Assembly (NCBI RefSeq): GCF_020881035.1
Contig: NZ_JAJITC010000013.1
Span: 62,001-126,000, forward strand
DNA from: Paraburkholderia translucens
Lineage (GTDB): Bacteria; Pseudomonadota; Gammaproteobacteria; Burkholderiales; Burkholderiaceae
Direction of reading: 5' to 3'
DNA: 64,000 nt
Shown: positions 49,156-57,265 of the stretch, in pieces
How positions within the stretch are numbered: the stretch's first letter is position 1
Layout of the letters: each line of letters starts with the position of its first letter
Notes under the pieces: model-generated
Database searches by the model: none
What the model saw: only the letters and a program-made list of their open reading frames with translations
Told to the model about the DNA's origin: nothing
Made by a program: the position numbers and the translations under genes

Positions 49156-49212
49156 ATGGCTGTCGTCGTACACAACATCGCTGTGGGTCATTCGAGCTGG
49201 AGCGTAGCGTGA
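49156..49212 (+). CDS. Possible 18-codon leader peptide
   Basis: A short frame, MAVVVHNIAVGHSSWSVA, has a better ribosome site (AAAGGGGAAGG) than the ATPase gene behind it, and its TGA overlaps that gene's GTG start (GTGA). It may serve as a coupling leader. An alternative is that a frame change has split the true N-terminus of the ATPase. Confidence 0.3.
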   Translation: MAVVVHNIAVGHSSWSVA

Positions 49213-50030
49213 CGGCGAGCCTGGCAGCGCCCGGTACGTGCGCCTATCAGCATATCGTGCGCGCCCAGGGTATCGACCTGTCCTACGGCAAGATTCGCGC
49301 GCTTTCCGGCATCGATCTCGCCATCGGGCGCAACGAGATCGTCGGCCTGATCGGTGATAACGGCGCGGGTAAGTCGACCCTCATCAAAGTGCTCACCGGT
49401 GTCGTGCGGCCGAGCGCGGGCAAGCTGTTCATCCGTGACGAGGAGGTCGACTGGAGCCGCTTTTCGGTGCGCGAGGCGCATCGACTGCGCTTCGAGACGG
49501 TGTATCAGGAGAAATCGCTGGGCGAGAAGCAACCGCTGTGGCGTAATTTTTTTGTCGGCCGGCAAATCGTCAACCGGTTCGGCTTCATCAAAGTTGCTGA
49601 AGAGCGGCGCATTGCCAACACCATATTGAAGCGCCAGCTCGGTTTTCGTGGCGTCGGGGTCGACGCCGATTCGCTGATTGCGAAACTCTCCGGCGGCGAG
49701 CGGCAGGGCATCGCGATCGGACGGGCGATGTATTTCGACAGCGATCTGATCATTCTCGATGAGCCAACCGTGGCGCTTGCCATCAGCGAGGTGCGTAAGG
49801 TTCTCGACTTCGTGCGCTCCATCAAGGAGTCCGGTCGCGCCTGCATCTACATCGAACATAACCTCGCCCATGTGCACGAGCTTGCCGATCGGCTGGTCGT
49901 GCTCGATCGTGGCCGGATCGTCGCGGATTTCAAGTCGGGTGAGATGAGCCTCGAGGAACTCACCCGGTTCCTGATTTCGCTACAGCAAAGCGGACACGGG
50001 CCGACGCTGGCCGCGGGGACAAGGACGTGA
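49209..50030 (+). CDS. Sugar ABC transporter ATPase, single-domain
   Basis: A 273-residue CUT2-type ATPase, homologous to the one at 41746. Walker A GDNGAGKSTLIK, signature KLSGGERQGIAIGRAM, Walker B LIILDEPTVALA, H-loop IEHNLAH. Again one domain instead of the fused pair of RbsA. I choose the GTG at 49209 (GGAG seven bases upstream) since the ATP-binding fold starts at HIVRAQGIDLSYGKI. It is coupled to the permease by a GTGA overlap. Order is ATPase-permease-binding protein, the reverse of the first operon. Confidence 0.85.
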   Translation: MTASLAAPGTCAYQHIVRAQGIDLSYGKIRALSGIDLAIGRNEIVGLIGDNGAGKSTLIKVLTGVVRPSAGKLFIRDEEVDWSRFSVREAHRLRFETVYQEKSLGEKQPLWRNFFVGRQIVNRFGFIKVAEERRIANTILKRQLGFRGVGVDADSLIAKLSGGERQGIAIGRAMYFDSDLIILDEPTVALAISEVRKVLDFVRSIKESGRACIYIEHNLAHVHELADRLVVLDRGRIVADFKSGEMSLEELTRFLISLQQSGHGPTLAAGTRT

Positions 50031-51067
50031 GCGATCCGCTAAAAGACGAACGACCGGCGCGGTTAGTGAGTTTTCGCCTGCCTGGTTTTGCTCGCGTCGA
50101 GGGGTTGCCGAGCGTGGTCGTGTTCGCGCTGGTGGTCGGTCTGTTCATGGCAACCGCACCGCGCGTCTTTTTGGGCTGGCCCATCTACTTCTCCTTCCTG
50201 ACCACCGTGCCGCCGCTCGCGGTGTTGGCGATCGGGCTGACTCTGGTGGTTGCGGCGGGGGAGATCGATCTGTCCTTCCCTTCCGTGATGGCATTCGCGG
50301 GCTTTCTGTTCGCCTGGTGCGTGAACACCACGGGATCAGCCTGGCTAGCCGTGATCGCGGCGCTGGCTGGCGGAGCGCTGGTCGGCGTGGTGAACGGGGT
50401 GCTGGTCGCGGTGGTCGGTGTGCCCTCGATCATCGTGACGATCGGCACGCAGTTCCTCTGGGCCGGTGTCGCGTCAATCCTGTCCGGCGGGCTCTCCAAT
50501 GCGCTACAGGAACTCGCCAACGGTTCCGTCTATGCAGTATTCGCGGGCACGTTGTTCGGTGTGGTTCCGATGCAAGCGCTCTGGGCGCTCGGAGTCGCGG
50601 TCTTCATGTGGTTCATTCTCAATCGCCACCGCTTTGGCGAGCACGTGCTGTTCATCGGAGACAACCGCAACGTAGCGAAGGTCGTGGGCATCAACGTGGT
50701 GCGGGAGACCGTGAAATTGTTCACGCTGATGGGTGTGCTGGCCGGTTTCGCCACGGTGCTGCTGACGCTCGAGAATCTCAACTACTTTTCAACCCAGGGG
50801 CAGGGCTACCTGCTGCCGGCGCTGGCCGGTGTGTTCATCGGCGGCACGTCGGTGTTCGGCGGCACGGCGACGATCGTGGGTACTTTCTTCGGCACTTTCG
50901 TGATCGGCATGCTGGAGGCCGGAATCGTTGCGACAGGTGTCGCCGGCTTCTGGGTGCAGGCGATCGAAGGGGTGGTGTTCCTCGTCGCCGTGACGCTGCA
51001 TCTGTTGGTCGAGAATCCCGCCAAGCTGCGCGTGTTGCGCGAGAGGTTCAGGCTTGGAGGGCGATAA
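50027..51067 (+). CDS. Sugar ABC transporter permease
   Basis: A 346-residue RbsC-type permease. Features: VVAAGEIDLSFPSVMAFAG (the E/DIDLS motif), GALVGVVNGVLVAVVGVPSIIVTIGTQF, the coupling loop LNRHRFGEHVLFIGDNRNVAKVVGINV, and FIGGTSVFGGTATIVGTFFG. Starts with GTG inside the ATPase stop. It is closely followed by the binding-protein gene, 29 bases away. Confidence 0.9.
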   Translation: MSDPLKDERPARLVSFRLPGFARVEGLPSVVVFALVVGLFMATAPRVFLGWPIYFSFLTTVPPLAVLAIGLTLVVAAGEIDLSFPSVMAFAGFLFAWCVNTTGSAWLAVIAALAGGALVGVVNGVLVAVVGVPSIIVTIGTQFLWAGVASILSGGLSNALQELANGSVYAVFAGTLFGVVPMQALWALGVAVFMWFILNRHRFGEHVLFIGDNRNVAKVVGINVVRETVKLFTLMGVLAGFATVLLTLENLNYFSTQGQGYLLPALAGVFIGGTSVFGGTATIVGTFFGTFVIGMLEAGIVATGVAGFWVQAIEGVVFLVAVTLHLLVENPAKLRVLRERFRLGGR

Positions 51068-51096
51068 AGCCGTTAAATCAGGAGAAAGGAGCAGAA

Positions 51097-52101
51097 ATGA
51101 TCAAGACCATGACGGGATTCCTCCTGGGGATGAGCATTCTTGCATTTGTCCTCGCGCCGAAGGCCGGTGCCACCGAGCCGACCACGACAGGCCAGCTCGG
51201 CGCCGGTATGACGATGTATATGCAGATGGGCGGAAACCCCGGTGACGGCGCGACGCTGCCACGTCAGACCGGGGCCGCGGACGCGGCGCACGCCTTGGGC
51301 ATCAAGGTGATCGAGCAGTTCTCGGCCTGGAGCCCCGAGACGATGCTTGCTCAGTTTCGCCAGGCGATGGCGGCGCATCCGACGTGCATTGGCATCATGG
51401 GCCATCCGGGCGATCCCGCCTTCGCGCCACTGATCAAGCAGGCGATAGACCAAGGCATCCTTGTTACGGTCGGCAACACGCCGCTACCCGAGAACCAGGC
51501 ACTCTACGACGCGAAGGGCTTTGGCTATGCCGGCGTCGAGCTTTACGTGGGCGGGCAGATCACCGCGAAGGCGATGCTCGACGCTGGGCTCAAGAAGGGC
51601 GACGAGGCCCTGGAATACGGCGTGTTCAACGAGAGCGTGCGCAGCCAGTCTGACCGTGGCCTTTCCGAAACGCTGGAAAAAGCCGGTGTGAAGGTGACGA
51701 GGCTCAATATCTCGCCTCAGGTGGATTCGGATTCATCGCTCGCCGTGCCGATCCTCGTCGCCTTTATCCAGGCGCACCCTAATTTGAAAGCGATTGGCAC
51801 CCAGCACGGCGGCGTGACCGGGTTCATTCCGCAAGCGCTCCAGCAGGCTGGCAAAAAGCCGGGACAAATCATCGTCGGTGGGATCGACCTGGCGCCGGCG
51901 ACGATTTCGGGGCTGCAAAGCAAATTCATCACCGCGACGCTCGACCAGCAACTCTATCTGCAAGGGTTCCTGCCGGTCACGCAATGCGTGCTTTCGGCCG
52001 CTTATCATTTCGCGGGGCTAACCATCAACACCGGCGCAGGTGTCCAAACTCCCGCGACGATCGACTCGCTCATCCCGTTGATCAAACGCGGGATCCGCTA
52101 A
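51097..52101 (+). CDS. Sugar ABC transporter substrate-binding protein
   Basis: A 334-residue periplasmic binding protein with a signal peptide (MIKTMTGFLLGMSILAFVLAPKAGA). The mature protein has the CUT2 pattern, though with a divergent start (GQLGAGMTMYMQMGGNPGDG) and CIGIMGHPGDPAFAPLIKQAIDQGILVTVGN. AAAGGAG precedes the ATG at 51097. It completes the second importer. The ligand is unknown and may differ from that of the first importer, since the two binding proteins are only distantly similar. Confidence 0.85.
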   Translation: MIKTMTGFLLGMSILAFVLAPKAGATEPTTTGQLGAGMTMYMQMGGNPGDGATLPRQTGAADAAHALGIKVIEQFSAWSPETMLAQFRQAMAAHPTCIGIMGHPGDPAFAPLIKQAIDQGILVTVGNTPLPENQALYDAKGFGYAGVELYVGGQITAKAMLDAGLKKGDEALEYGVFNESVRSQSDRGLSETLEKAGVKVTRLNISPQVDSDSSLAVPILVAFIQAHPNLKAIGTQHGGVTGFIPQALQQAGKKPGQIIVGGIDLAPATISGLQSKFITATLDQQLYLQGFLPVTQCVLSAAYHFAGLTINTGAGVQTPATIDSLIPLIKRGIR

Positions 52102-52203
52102 GGCCGGATGATGCGAGATCGCGTGGTGTGGGCGCTGCCGTCGCCCTGGCAGTGAAGCAAGGCGACAGCGCCCGTCCCCGAACCGATTGCGCGCGGGCAT
52201 GAC

Positions 52204-53217
52204 TCAGCGCACCTGCACCACTACCTTCCCAAACGCGCCGCGCTCGAGATGGTCGAGTGCGGCCGGGAGTGCCTCGAACGGATACTCACGCTCGATCACT
52301 GGGCTCAGCTTGAGCCAGTCGACCGCGCGCACGAGATCCTCGAGTGCGCGTCGGTGCCCCACGCCGATGCCCTGCACGGTCGCACGGCCTCTTAGCAGCG
52401 GATACACCGACGTCGTCAACTCGTCGCCACCGAGATTGCCGATCACCGAAACCCGGCCGCCTTGCGTGAGCGAAGTCAGAGAACGCCCGAAATTGTGTTC
52501 ACCCGCAAGTTCCAGTACGTGATCGGCGCCACGCCCGCCGGTCAGCGCGCGCACTTCGTCTGCCCATTGCGGCGTGTGGGTACGGTTCACCCCATCATCC
52601 GCGCCAAGCTGCTTCGCACGCGCGAGCTTCTCATCGCTGCCTGATACGACGATCACGCGCGCACCCTGCGCATGCGCGATTTGCACGGCGAACAGCGCGA
52701 CGCCACCCGTCCCGATCACCACCACCGTGTCGCCGGGCCGTGTGTTCGACGCCTCCGCGAGCGCATACCACGCGGTCAGTCCCGCGCAGGTCAGCGTGCT
52801 CGCCCGCGCCGCGTTGAGCGTGCGCGGCGCGGTGACGAGTGAAACCTCGCCCAGCACGATGTACTCCGACAGCACGCCGGGCCCCGGCACGCCGAGCGCC
52901 ATGCTGCCGGGCGGCTGGCGACCATCCTGCCAACCCGTGAAGAACGTGCTGATCACGGCGTCACCCGGCGCGAAGTCCGTGACGTCGGCACCCGTCGCGA
53001 CGACCTCGCCGCTCATGTCCGAACCCGGCACCAGAGGAAACGGCGCAGCCATTCCCATCCCGTCGCGCAGGATCAACAGGTCGCGATAGTTCAGTGCGAC
53101 AGCATCCACGCGGACCAACACGTCGCGCGGGCCGGGCGCCGGAACGGGCACGTCCGCGAGTTGCAGGTGCTGCCGACCGAACGCCGGTGTTTGCCAGCGA
53201 CGCATAGATGACGCCAT
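52204..53217 (-). CDS. NAD(P)-dependent alcohol dehydrogenase/quinone oxidoreductase (MDR family)
   Basis: A 337-residue medium-chain reductase. It starts at the ATG with AGGAG upstream (53217) and shows VPAPGPRDVLVRVDAVALNYRDLLILRDG, VPGSDMSGEVVATG, then VVVIGTGGVALFAVQIA (nucleotide site). The structural-zinc cysteines and the catalytic Cys and His of zinc enzymes are missing, so it is probably a zinc-free quinone or enone reductase. It is divergent from a LysR gene across 94 bases, the usual arrangement for control by that regulator. Confidence 0.85.
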   Translation of the reverse strand: MASSMRRWQTPAFGRQHLQLADVPVPAPGPRDVLVRVDAVALNYRDLLILRDGMGMAAPFPLVPGSDMSGEVVATGADVTDFAPGDAVISTFFTGWQDGRQPPGSMALGVPGPGVLSEYIVLGEVSLVTAPRTLNAARASTLTCAGLTAWYALAEASNTRPGDTVVVIGTGGVALFAVQIAHAQGARVIVVSGSDEKLARAKQLGADDGVNRTHTPQWADEVRALTGGRGADHVLELAGEHNFGRSLTSLTQGGRVSVIGNLGGDELTTSVYPLLRGRATVQGIGVGHRRALEDLVRAVDWLKLSPVIEREYPFEALPAALDHLERGAFGKVVVQVR

Positions 53218-53311
53218 GGCGACTCTCCTATGAATAAAAGCCTGGAGTGAGCAGAATAGTGGTTCCTGCAAGCATCATGTGACGCAATTCTGGCAACGCA
53301 AGGTAGACAAG

Positions 53312-54256
53312 ATGGAACCGATCTCCCACGACAGGTTGGCCGGCATCAGTGCATTCGTGGCGGCGGTGGAGGCTGGCAGCTTCGCACAGGCGGCGGCCCG
53401 GCTGGGCCAGACACGCTCGGCCGTCGGCAAGGCGATCGGCCGGCTCGAAGCGCGGCTCGGGACGCGGCTGTTCGTGCGCACCGCGCGCCGCCTCGCGCTG
53501 ACGGACGACGGCCAGGCGTTCTACGAGCGATGCGCACCGGCGCTGGAGGAGCTCGACTCCGCGCAGAACGTGCTGGAAGCAGGCCGCCGCGAAGCCTCCG
53601 GGCGCATACGCATCAGCGCGCCGGTCGTATTCGGCCGCCATCATGTGACGCCGCTGCTGCTCGACCTTATGGAGAAGCAACCACGCCTGCGGATCGAAGG
53701 TCATTTCACGGACCGCGTAGTCGACTTTGCTGATGAAGGCATCGATATCGCCATACGCAGCGGCGTGCTGCCCGACAGCGACACGCTCATCGCCCGCCCG
53801 CTCGGCATGCAGGCGATGGTCGTCTGCGCGTCGCCGGGATATCTGGGCGTGCACGGCGTGCCACGCAGCGCGGGGGATCTCGCCCGCCATCGCTGCATTG
53901 TGTACCTGCACGGCGACCGCCCGAGTCCGTGGATGCTGACGGAGCCGGATGGCCGCGTCATGCAGCCGCTGCTGCCGTATCGGCTGGGCTTCAGCGATAT
54001 CGATAGCCTGATCGCGGCCGCGCTGCACGGCGCCGGACTCGTTCACGTGCCCGAATGGCTCGTGCGCGATGCATTAAGCACCGGCGCGCTGATCCGTGTA
54101 CTGGATCGCGCGTCTTCCACTGGAACGCCGATGCACGTCGTCTGGCCCGGCACCCGCTTCCTGCCGTACAAGCTGCGAGTGACGATCGACGCGATGCTCG
54201 CCGCCATCCCGCCGCTGCTCGCGCCAGCGGTTCAACGTACGCCGGGAGTCGTGTAA
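53312..54256 (+). CDS. LysR-family transcriptional regulator
   Basis: A 314-residue LysR regulator. The winged HTH is ISAFVAAVEAGSFAQAAARLGQTRSAVGKAIGRLEARLGTRLF; the effector domain begins GRIRISAPVVFGRHHVTPLL. I start at 53312 (MEPISHDRL); an earlier ATG at 53279 is possible but lies closer to the divergent gene. It very probably controls the divergent dehydrogenase at 52204-53217; the signal is unknown. Confidence 0.88.
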   Translation: MEPISHDRLAGISAFVAAVEAGSFAQAAARLGQTRSAVGKAIGRLEARLGTRLFVRTARRLALTDDGQAFYERCAPALEELDSAQNVLEAGRREASGRIRISAPVVFGRHHVTPLLLDLMEKQPRLRIEGHFTDRVVDFADEGIDIAIRSGVLPDSDTLIARPLGMQAMVVCASPGYLGVHGVPRSAGDLARHRCIVYLHGDRPSPWMLTEPDGRVMQPLLPYRLGFSDIDSLIAAALHGAGLVHVPEWLVRDALSTGALIRVLDRASSTGTPMHVVWPGTRFLPYKLRVTIDAMLAAIPPLLAPAVQRTPGVV

Positions 54257-54515
54257 GGCCGGTTTCCGGGACGTGCCCAATGACAAATTGATCTCACCCC
54301 CTCCGAATCATTGCCCAGCGAGACTTTGCCGGCCTGGACAGGCTCGCGATCGGCGAGGTGATGATCATTGAAACGCCCTTTTACCTCGCAATATTTTGCA
54401 GCCCTTGTCCACTCCACCTGCGTCAGAACGTCATTGGATTGAGCGGCGAGTTTGCCGCTCGAACCTGATGCCGCCGGCCTGAGTCCGGCTCATTCGAACG
54501 ACAGGAGGACACGCC

Positions 54516-54698
54516 ATGTGCCCGATTTGCGCTTCGGCCGCCGTCGCCGTGCTTGGAAAAGCGGCGACGTCCACCGGCGGCAGCCTCGCCGTGCTCGCAG
54601 TGAGGAAGTACCTCGCGCGCCGCGGCAAGAAAACCGATCACCCTTTACCGCAGACCAAAGGAGGTCGCCATGGACTACCAGGTGGTGTCACGGACTGA
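54516..54698 (+). CDS. Small hypothetical protein upstream of DUF899 gene
   Basis: A 60-residue protein, MCPICASAAVAVLGKAATST at the start, with an N-terminal C..C pair, a short Ala/Gly-rich hydrophobic stretch and a basic end. A strong ribosome site (GGAGGAC) precedes the ATG. Its 3' end overlaps the start of the DUF899 gene by 29 bases in another frame, so they are cotranscribed and possibly translationally coupled. Confidence 0.6.
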   Translation: MCPICASAAVAVLGKAATSTGGSLAVLAVRKYLARRGKKTDHPLPQTKGGRHGLPGGVTD

Positions 54699-55389
54699 GT
54701 GGCTGGCTGCCCGCAAGCAGCTTCTCGCGAAAGAAAAGGAACTCACCCGGCAGCGCGACGACTTGAGCGCCGCGCGCCGGGATCTGCCGGTGGTCAAACT
54801 CGCCAAGGTCTACGCGTTCGACGGACCGAACGGCCGCGCGACGTTGCGCGATCTGTTCGGCAGCCACCGTCAGCTCATCGTCTATCACTTCATGTTCGAT
54901 CCCGAGTGGGACGCGGGCTGTCCGAGCTGTTCGCATTGCGCCGACAATTTCGCCGGTGTCATCGTTCATCTGAATGCGCGCAATACGGCGTTCGCAGTCG
55001 TATCGCGTGCGCCGCTCGAGAAAATCGAGGCGTTCAGAAAGCGCATGGGGTGGACGTTTCCGTGGTATTCATCGGCGGACAGCGACTTCAACTACGACTT
55101 TCATGTGACTCTGGATGAAGCCGCCGGCAGCGTCGAGCACAACTTCGAGAACGCCGGCGCGCTCGTGAAGGCGGGCAAGCTTTGGGCGGCACAAGGGGAG
55201 TTGCCCGGCCTGAGCGTCTTTCTTCGCGACGGCGCCGACGTATTCCATACATACTCGGCATATCAGCGCGGCCTCGACCTGTTGCTCAACACGTACAACT
55301 ATCTCGACCTGACACCGCTAGGAAGGCAGGACGACGACGGGCCGAATCCGCAAGCCTGGATTCGTCACCATGACCGCTATACCGCGTAG
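54670..55389 (+). CDS. DUF899 thioredoxin-like protein
   Basis: A 239-residue protein of the DUF899 family, thought to have a thioredoxin-like fold. It has GRATLRDLFGSHRQLIVYHFMFDPEWDAGCPSCSHCADNF, with a C-P-S-C pair in the place of a redox CXXC, and PGLSVFLRDGADVFHTYSAYQRG near the end. GGAGG is found before the ATG. The reaction is not known; a redox or detoxifying role is likely from the fold. Confidence 0.85.
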   Translation: MDYQVVSRTEWLAARKQLLAKEKELTRQRDDLSAARRDLPVVKLAKVYAFDGPNGRATLRDLFGSHRQLIVYHFMFDPEWDAGCPSCSHCADNFAGVIVHLNARNTAFAVVSRAPLEKIEAFRKRMGWTFPWYSSADSDFNYDFHVTLDEAAGSVEHNFENAGALVKAGKLWAAQGELPGLSVFLRDGADVFHTYSAYQRGLDLLLNTYNYLDLTPLGRQDDDGPNPQAWIRHHDRYTA

Positions 55390-55515
55390 CAAGGCCAGCA
55401 ATGATGGAATCGCGTCGCACCGTCGGACAGGCGGCGCGCCATCATGTCCGCTTGCTGCCGGATGCGAGTCGCACACACGGCGGAATCCCCAAGCTCGCAA
55501 ACGCAGTACGCGCCG

Positions 55516-56778
55516 CTAGCTGCTCGCCGATGCAAGCTCCATTCGCTTGCGTTGCAGGAACCGGCGCACGGCCGGGTCGCGTTCCAGGCCGATCGCCAGA
55601 TCGTACGCGTCGAGTGCTTGCGCCGTTGCCCCGGCACGCGCGAGCAGATTGGCGCGCGCGGCCCAGTATGGCTGGTAGTCGGCCAGCCGCGGATCGTCCG
55701 CGTACGGTGCTAGCGCGTCGAGCGCCGCCTGCGGGCCGTCACGTTCGGCCAACGCGAGCACGCGGTTCACCGCGACCACCGGCGACGCGGCAATGGCGAG
55801 CAAGCCGTCGTAGAGTTGCACGATCTCGTCCCAGTTCGGGCACCCCGTCCGGCAACGATGCACATGCGCCGACTGCAGCGCGGCCTCGAGCTGAAAACGC
55901 CCGATTGCGTTGAACGCGTTCGCGCGCCTCAGCAGCGCGTTGGCTGCGTCGAGCATCGGCGCGTTCCATGTTGCCGGGTCCTGAGCCGACAGCGGCACGT
56001 AGTCGCCGGCCGCGTCGCGTCGCGCATCGCGCCGCGCCTGCGCGAACAGCATCAGCGCGAGCAGACCCAGCGTCTCGGGTTCCTCGGGAAGCAGATCGAC
56101 GAGCAGTTGCGCGAGATACAACGCCTCGTCAACGAGGTCGCGCCGCTCGGTGTCGCCACCGACCGGGTCCGTCCAACCTTCCGCATACACCGCATAGACT
56201 GCTTCAAGCACCGCGGCGAGCCGACCGGGCAGTTCCTCGCGCTCGGGCACGCTGAACGGAATGCCCGCTTCGCGGATCTTGGTCTTCGCGCGCACGAGGC
56301 GTTTGCTCATCGCGGCGGGCGACATGAGAAACGCCGACGCAATCGTCTTCGCTTCCAGTCCCAATACCACTTGGAGCATCAGCGGGGTGCGAATCGCCGC
56401 CTCGAGCGCGGGGTGCGTGCATGCGAACAGCAGCGCAAGCCGCCGGTCGGGTAACGCGCCTCCTTCATGCTCGTCGATCTCGTCGGCGAGGATCAGGAGC
56501 TGGTTCGCAACCTGGTCACCGGTCTGACGGTGGCGCGCGCCATCGATCGCCCGACGGCGGGCAACCGTCATCAGCCACGCTTCGGGATTCGCGGGGCAGC
56601 CGTGCTTCGGCCAGTCGTCGAGCGCCGCCGCGAATGCATCGGCGAGCGCGTCCTCGGCCGCGGCGACGTCGCGCGTGCGCATTGCCAGCAGCGCGACGAG
56701 CTTGCCGTAGCTGCGGCGGGCGACCGCCTCGGCCATCGAACGCGCGGCGCCGTCACCGGCGCCGCCGGGCGAACTCAT
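55516..56778 (-). CDS. ECF42-type RNA polymerase sigma factor
   Basis: A 420-residue sigma factor of the group with a long helical C-terminal extension (TPR/SnoaL-free, ECF42 type). Region 2 is AEDALADAFAAALDDWPKHGCPANPEAWLMTVARRRAID, region 4 is LGLEAKTIASAFLMSPAAMSKRLVRAKTKIRE, and the extension (about 190-420) has repeats of YAVYAEGW...EAL.LA.LL..L and ends LERDPAVRRFLQRKRMEL. ECF42 factors lack an anti-sigma and instead pair with DGPF (YCII) proteins, as here: its ATG overlaps the stop of the YCII-like gene. Confidence 0.85.
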   Translation of the reverse strand: MSSPGGAGDGAARSMAEAVARRSYGKLVALLAMRTRDVAAAEDALADAFAAALDDWPKHGCPANPEAWLMTVARRRAIDGARHRQTGDQVANQLLILADEIDEHEGGALPDRRLALLFACTHPALEAAIRTPLMLQVVLGLEAKTIASAFLMSPAAMSKRLVRAKTKIREAGIPFSVPEREELPGRLAAVLEAVYAVYAEGWTDPVGGDTERRDLVDEALYLAQLLVDLLPEEPETLGLLALMLFAQARRDARRDAAGDYVPLSAQDPATWNAPMLDAANALLRRANAFNAIGRFQLEAALQSAHVHRCRTGCPNWDEIVQLYDGLLAIAASPVVAVNRVLALAERDGPQAALDALAPYADDPRLADYQPYWAARANLLARAGATAQALDAYDLAIGLERDPAVRRFLQRKRMELASASS

Positions 56779-57143
56779 GCTGATTTCGCTTCGTAGGGAG
56801 CGGTCCAGACCGGGCGCACTTCCATGATGCCGTGAGCCGCGCCAGGACAACGCGACGCCCACGTCATCGCCGCGTCCAGGTTAGGTACGTCGATCAGGTA
56901 GTAGCCGGCGAGCTGCTCCTTCGAATCGGAATACGGTCCGTCGAGCACCTGCGGCTTGCCGTCGACGAGCCGCACCGTGGTGGCCGTGTTCGAGTGCTGC
57001 AGCCGGTTGGCGCCCAACAGAGCCCCTGCTTTTTTCAACGATTCGGTGTACGCGTGATAGGCCGCAACGCCTTGCTGCCGCTCGCTGTCGGTCATCTTGT
57101 TCCAGCTGTTTTCTTCCGAGTAGATCATCAACAGGTATTCCAT
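56775..57143 (-). CDS. DGPF/YCII-family protein, partner of the ECF42 sigma factor
   Basis: A 122-residue protein: MEYLLMIYSEENSWNKM start, LDGPYSDSKEQLAGYYLIDV (the DGPF motif) and IEVRP-like end (IMEVRPVW). GGAGG precedes the ATG at 57143; its stop overlaps the start of the sigma gene. Such proteins are the usual targets and partners of ECF42 factors, so this is a two-gene regulatory unit. Confidence 0.88.
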   Translation of the reverse strand: MEYLLMIYSEENSWNKMTDSERQQGVAAYHAYTESLKKAGALLGANRLQHSNTATTVRLVDGKPQVLDGPYSDSKEQLAGYYLIDVPNLDAAMTWASRCPGAAHGIMEVRPVWTAPYEAKSA

Positions 57144-57265
57144 TTGAGCCTCCGTCATGGGGTTGAGGCGGATGAATTGAATCGGGCCGCCATCACAATG
57201 ACGCGCGGGCCGCACGCTGACGGACAGGTGCCGTAAAAAAATGCGGCCGGCCGCCGAAACTGTCT

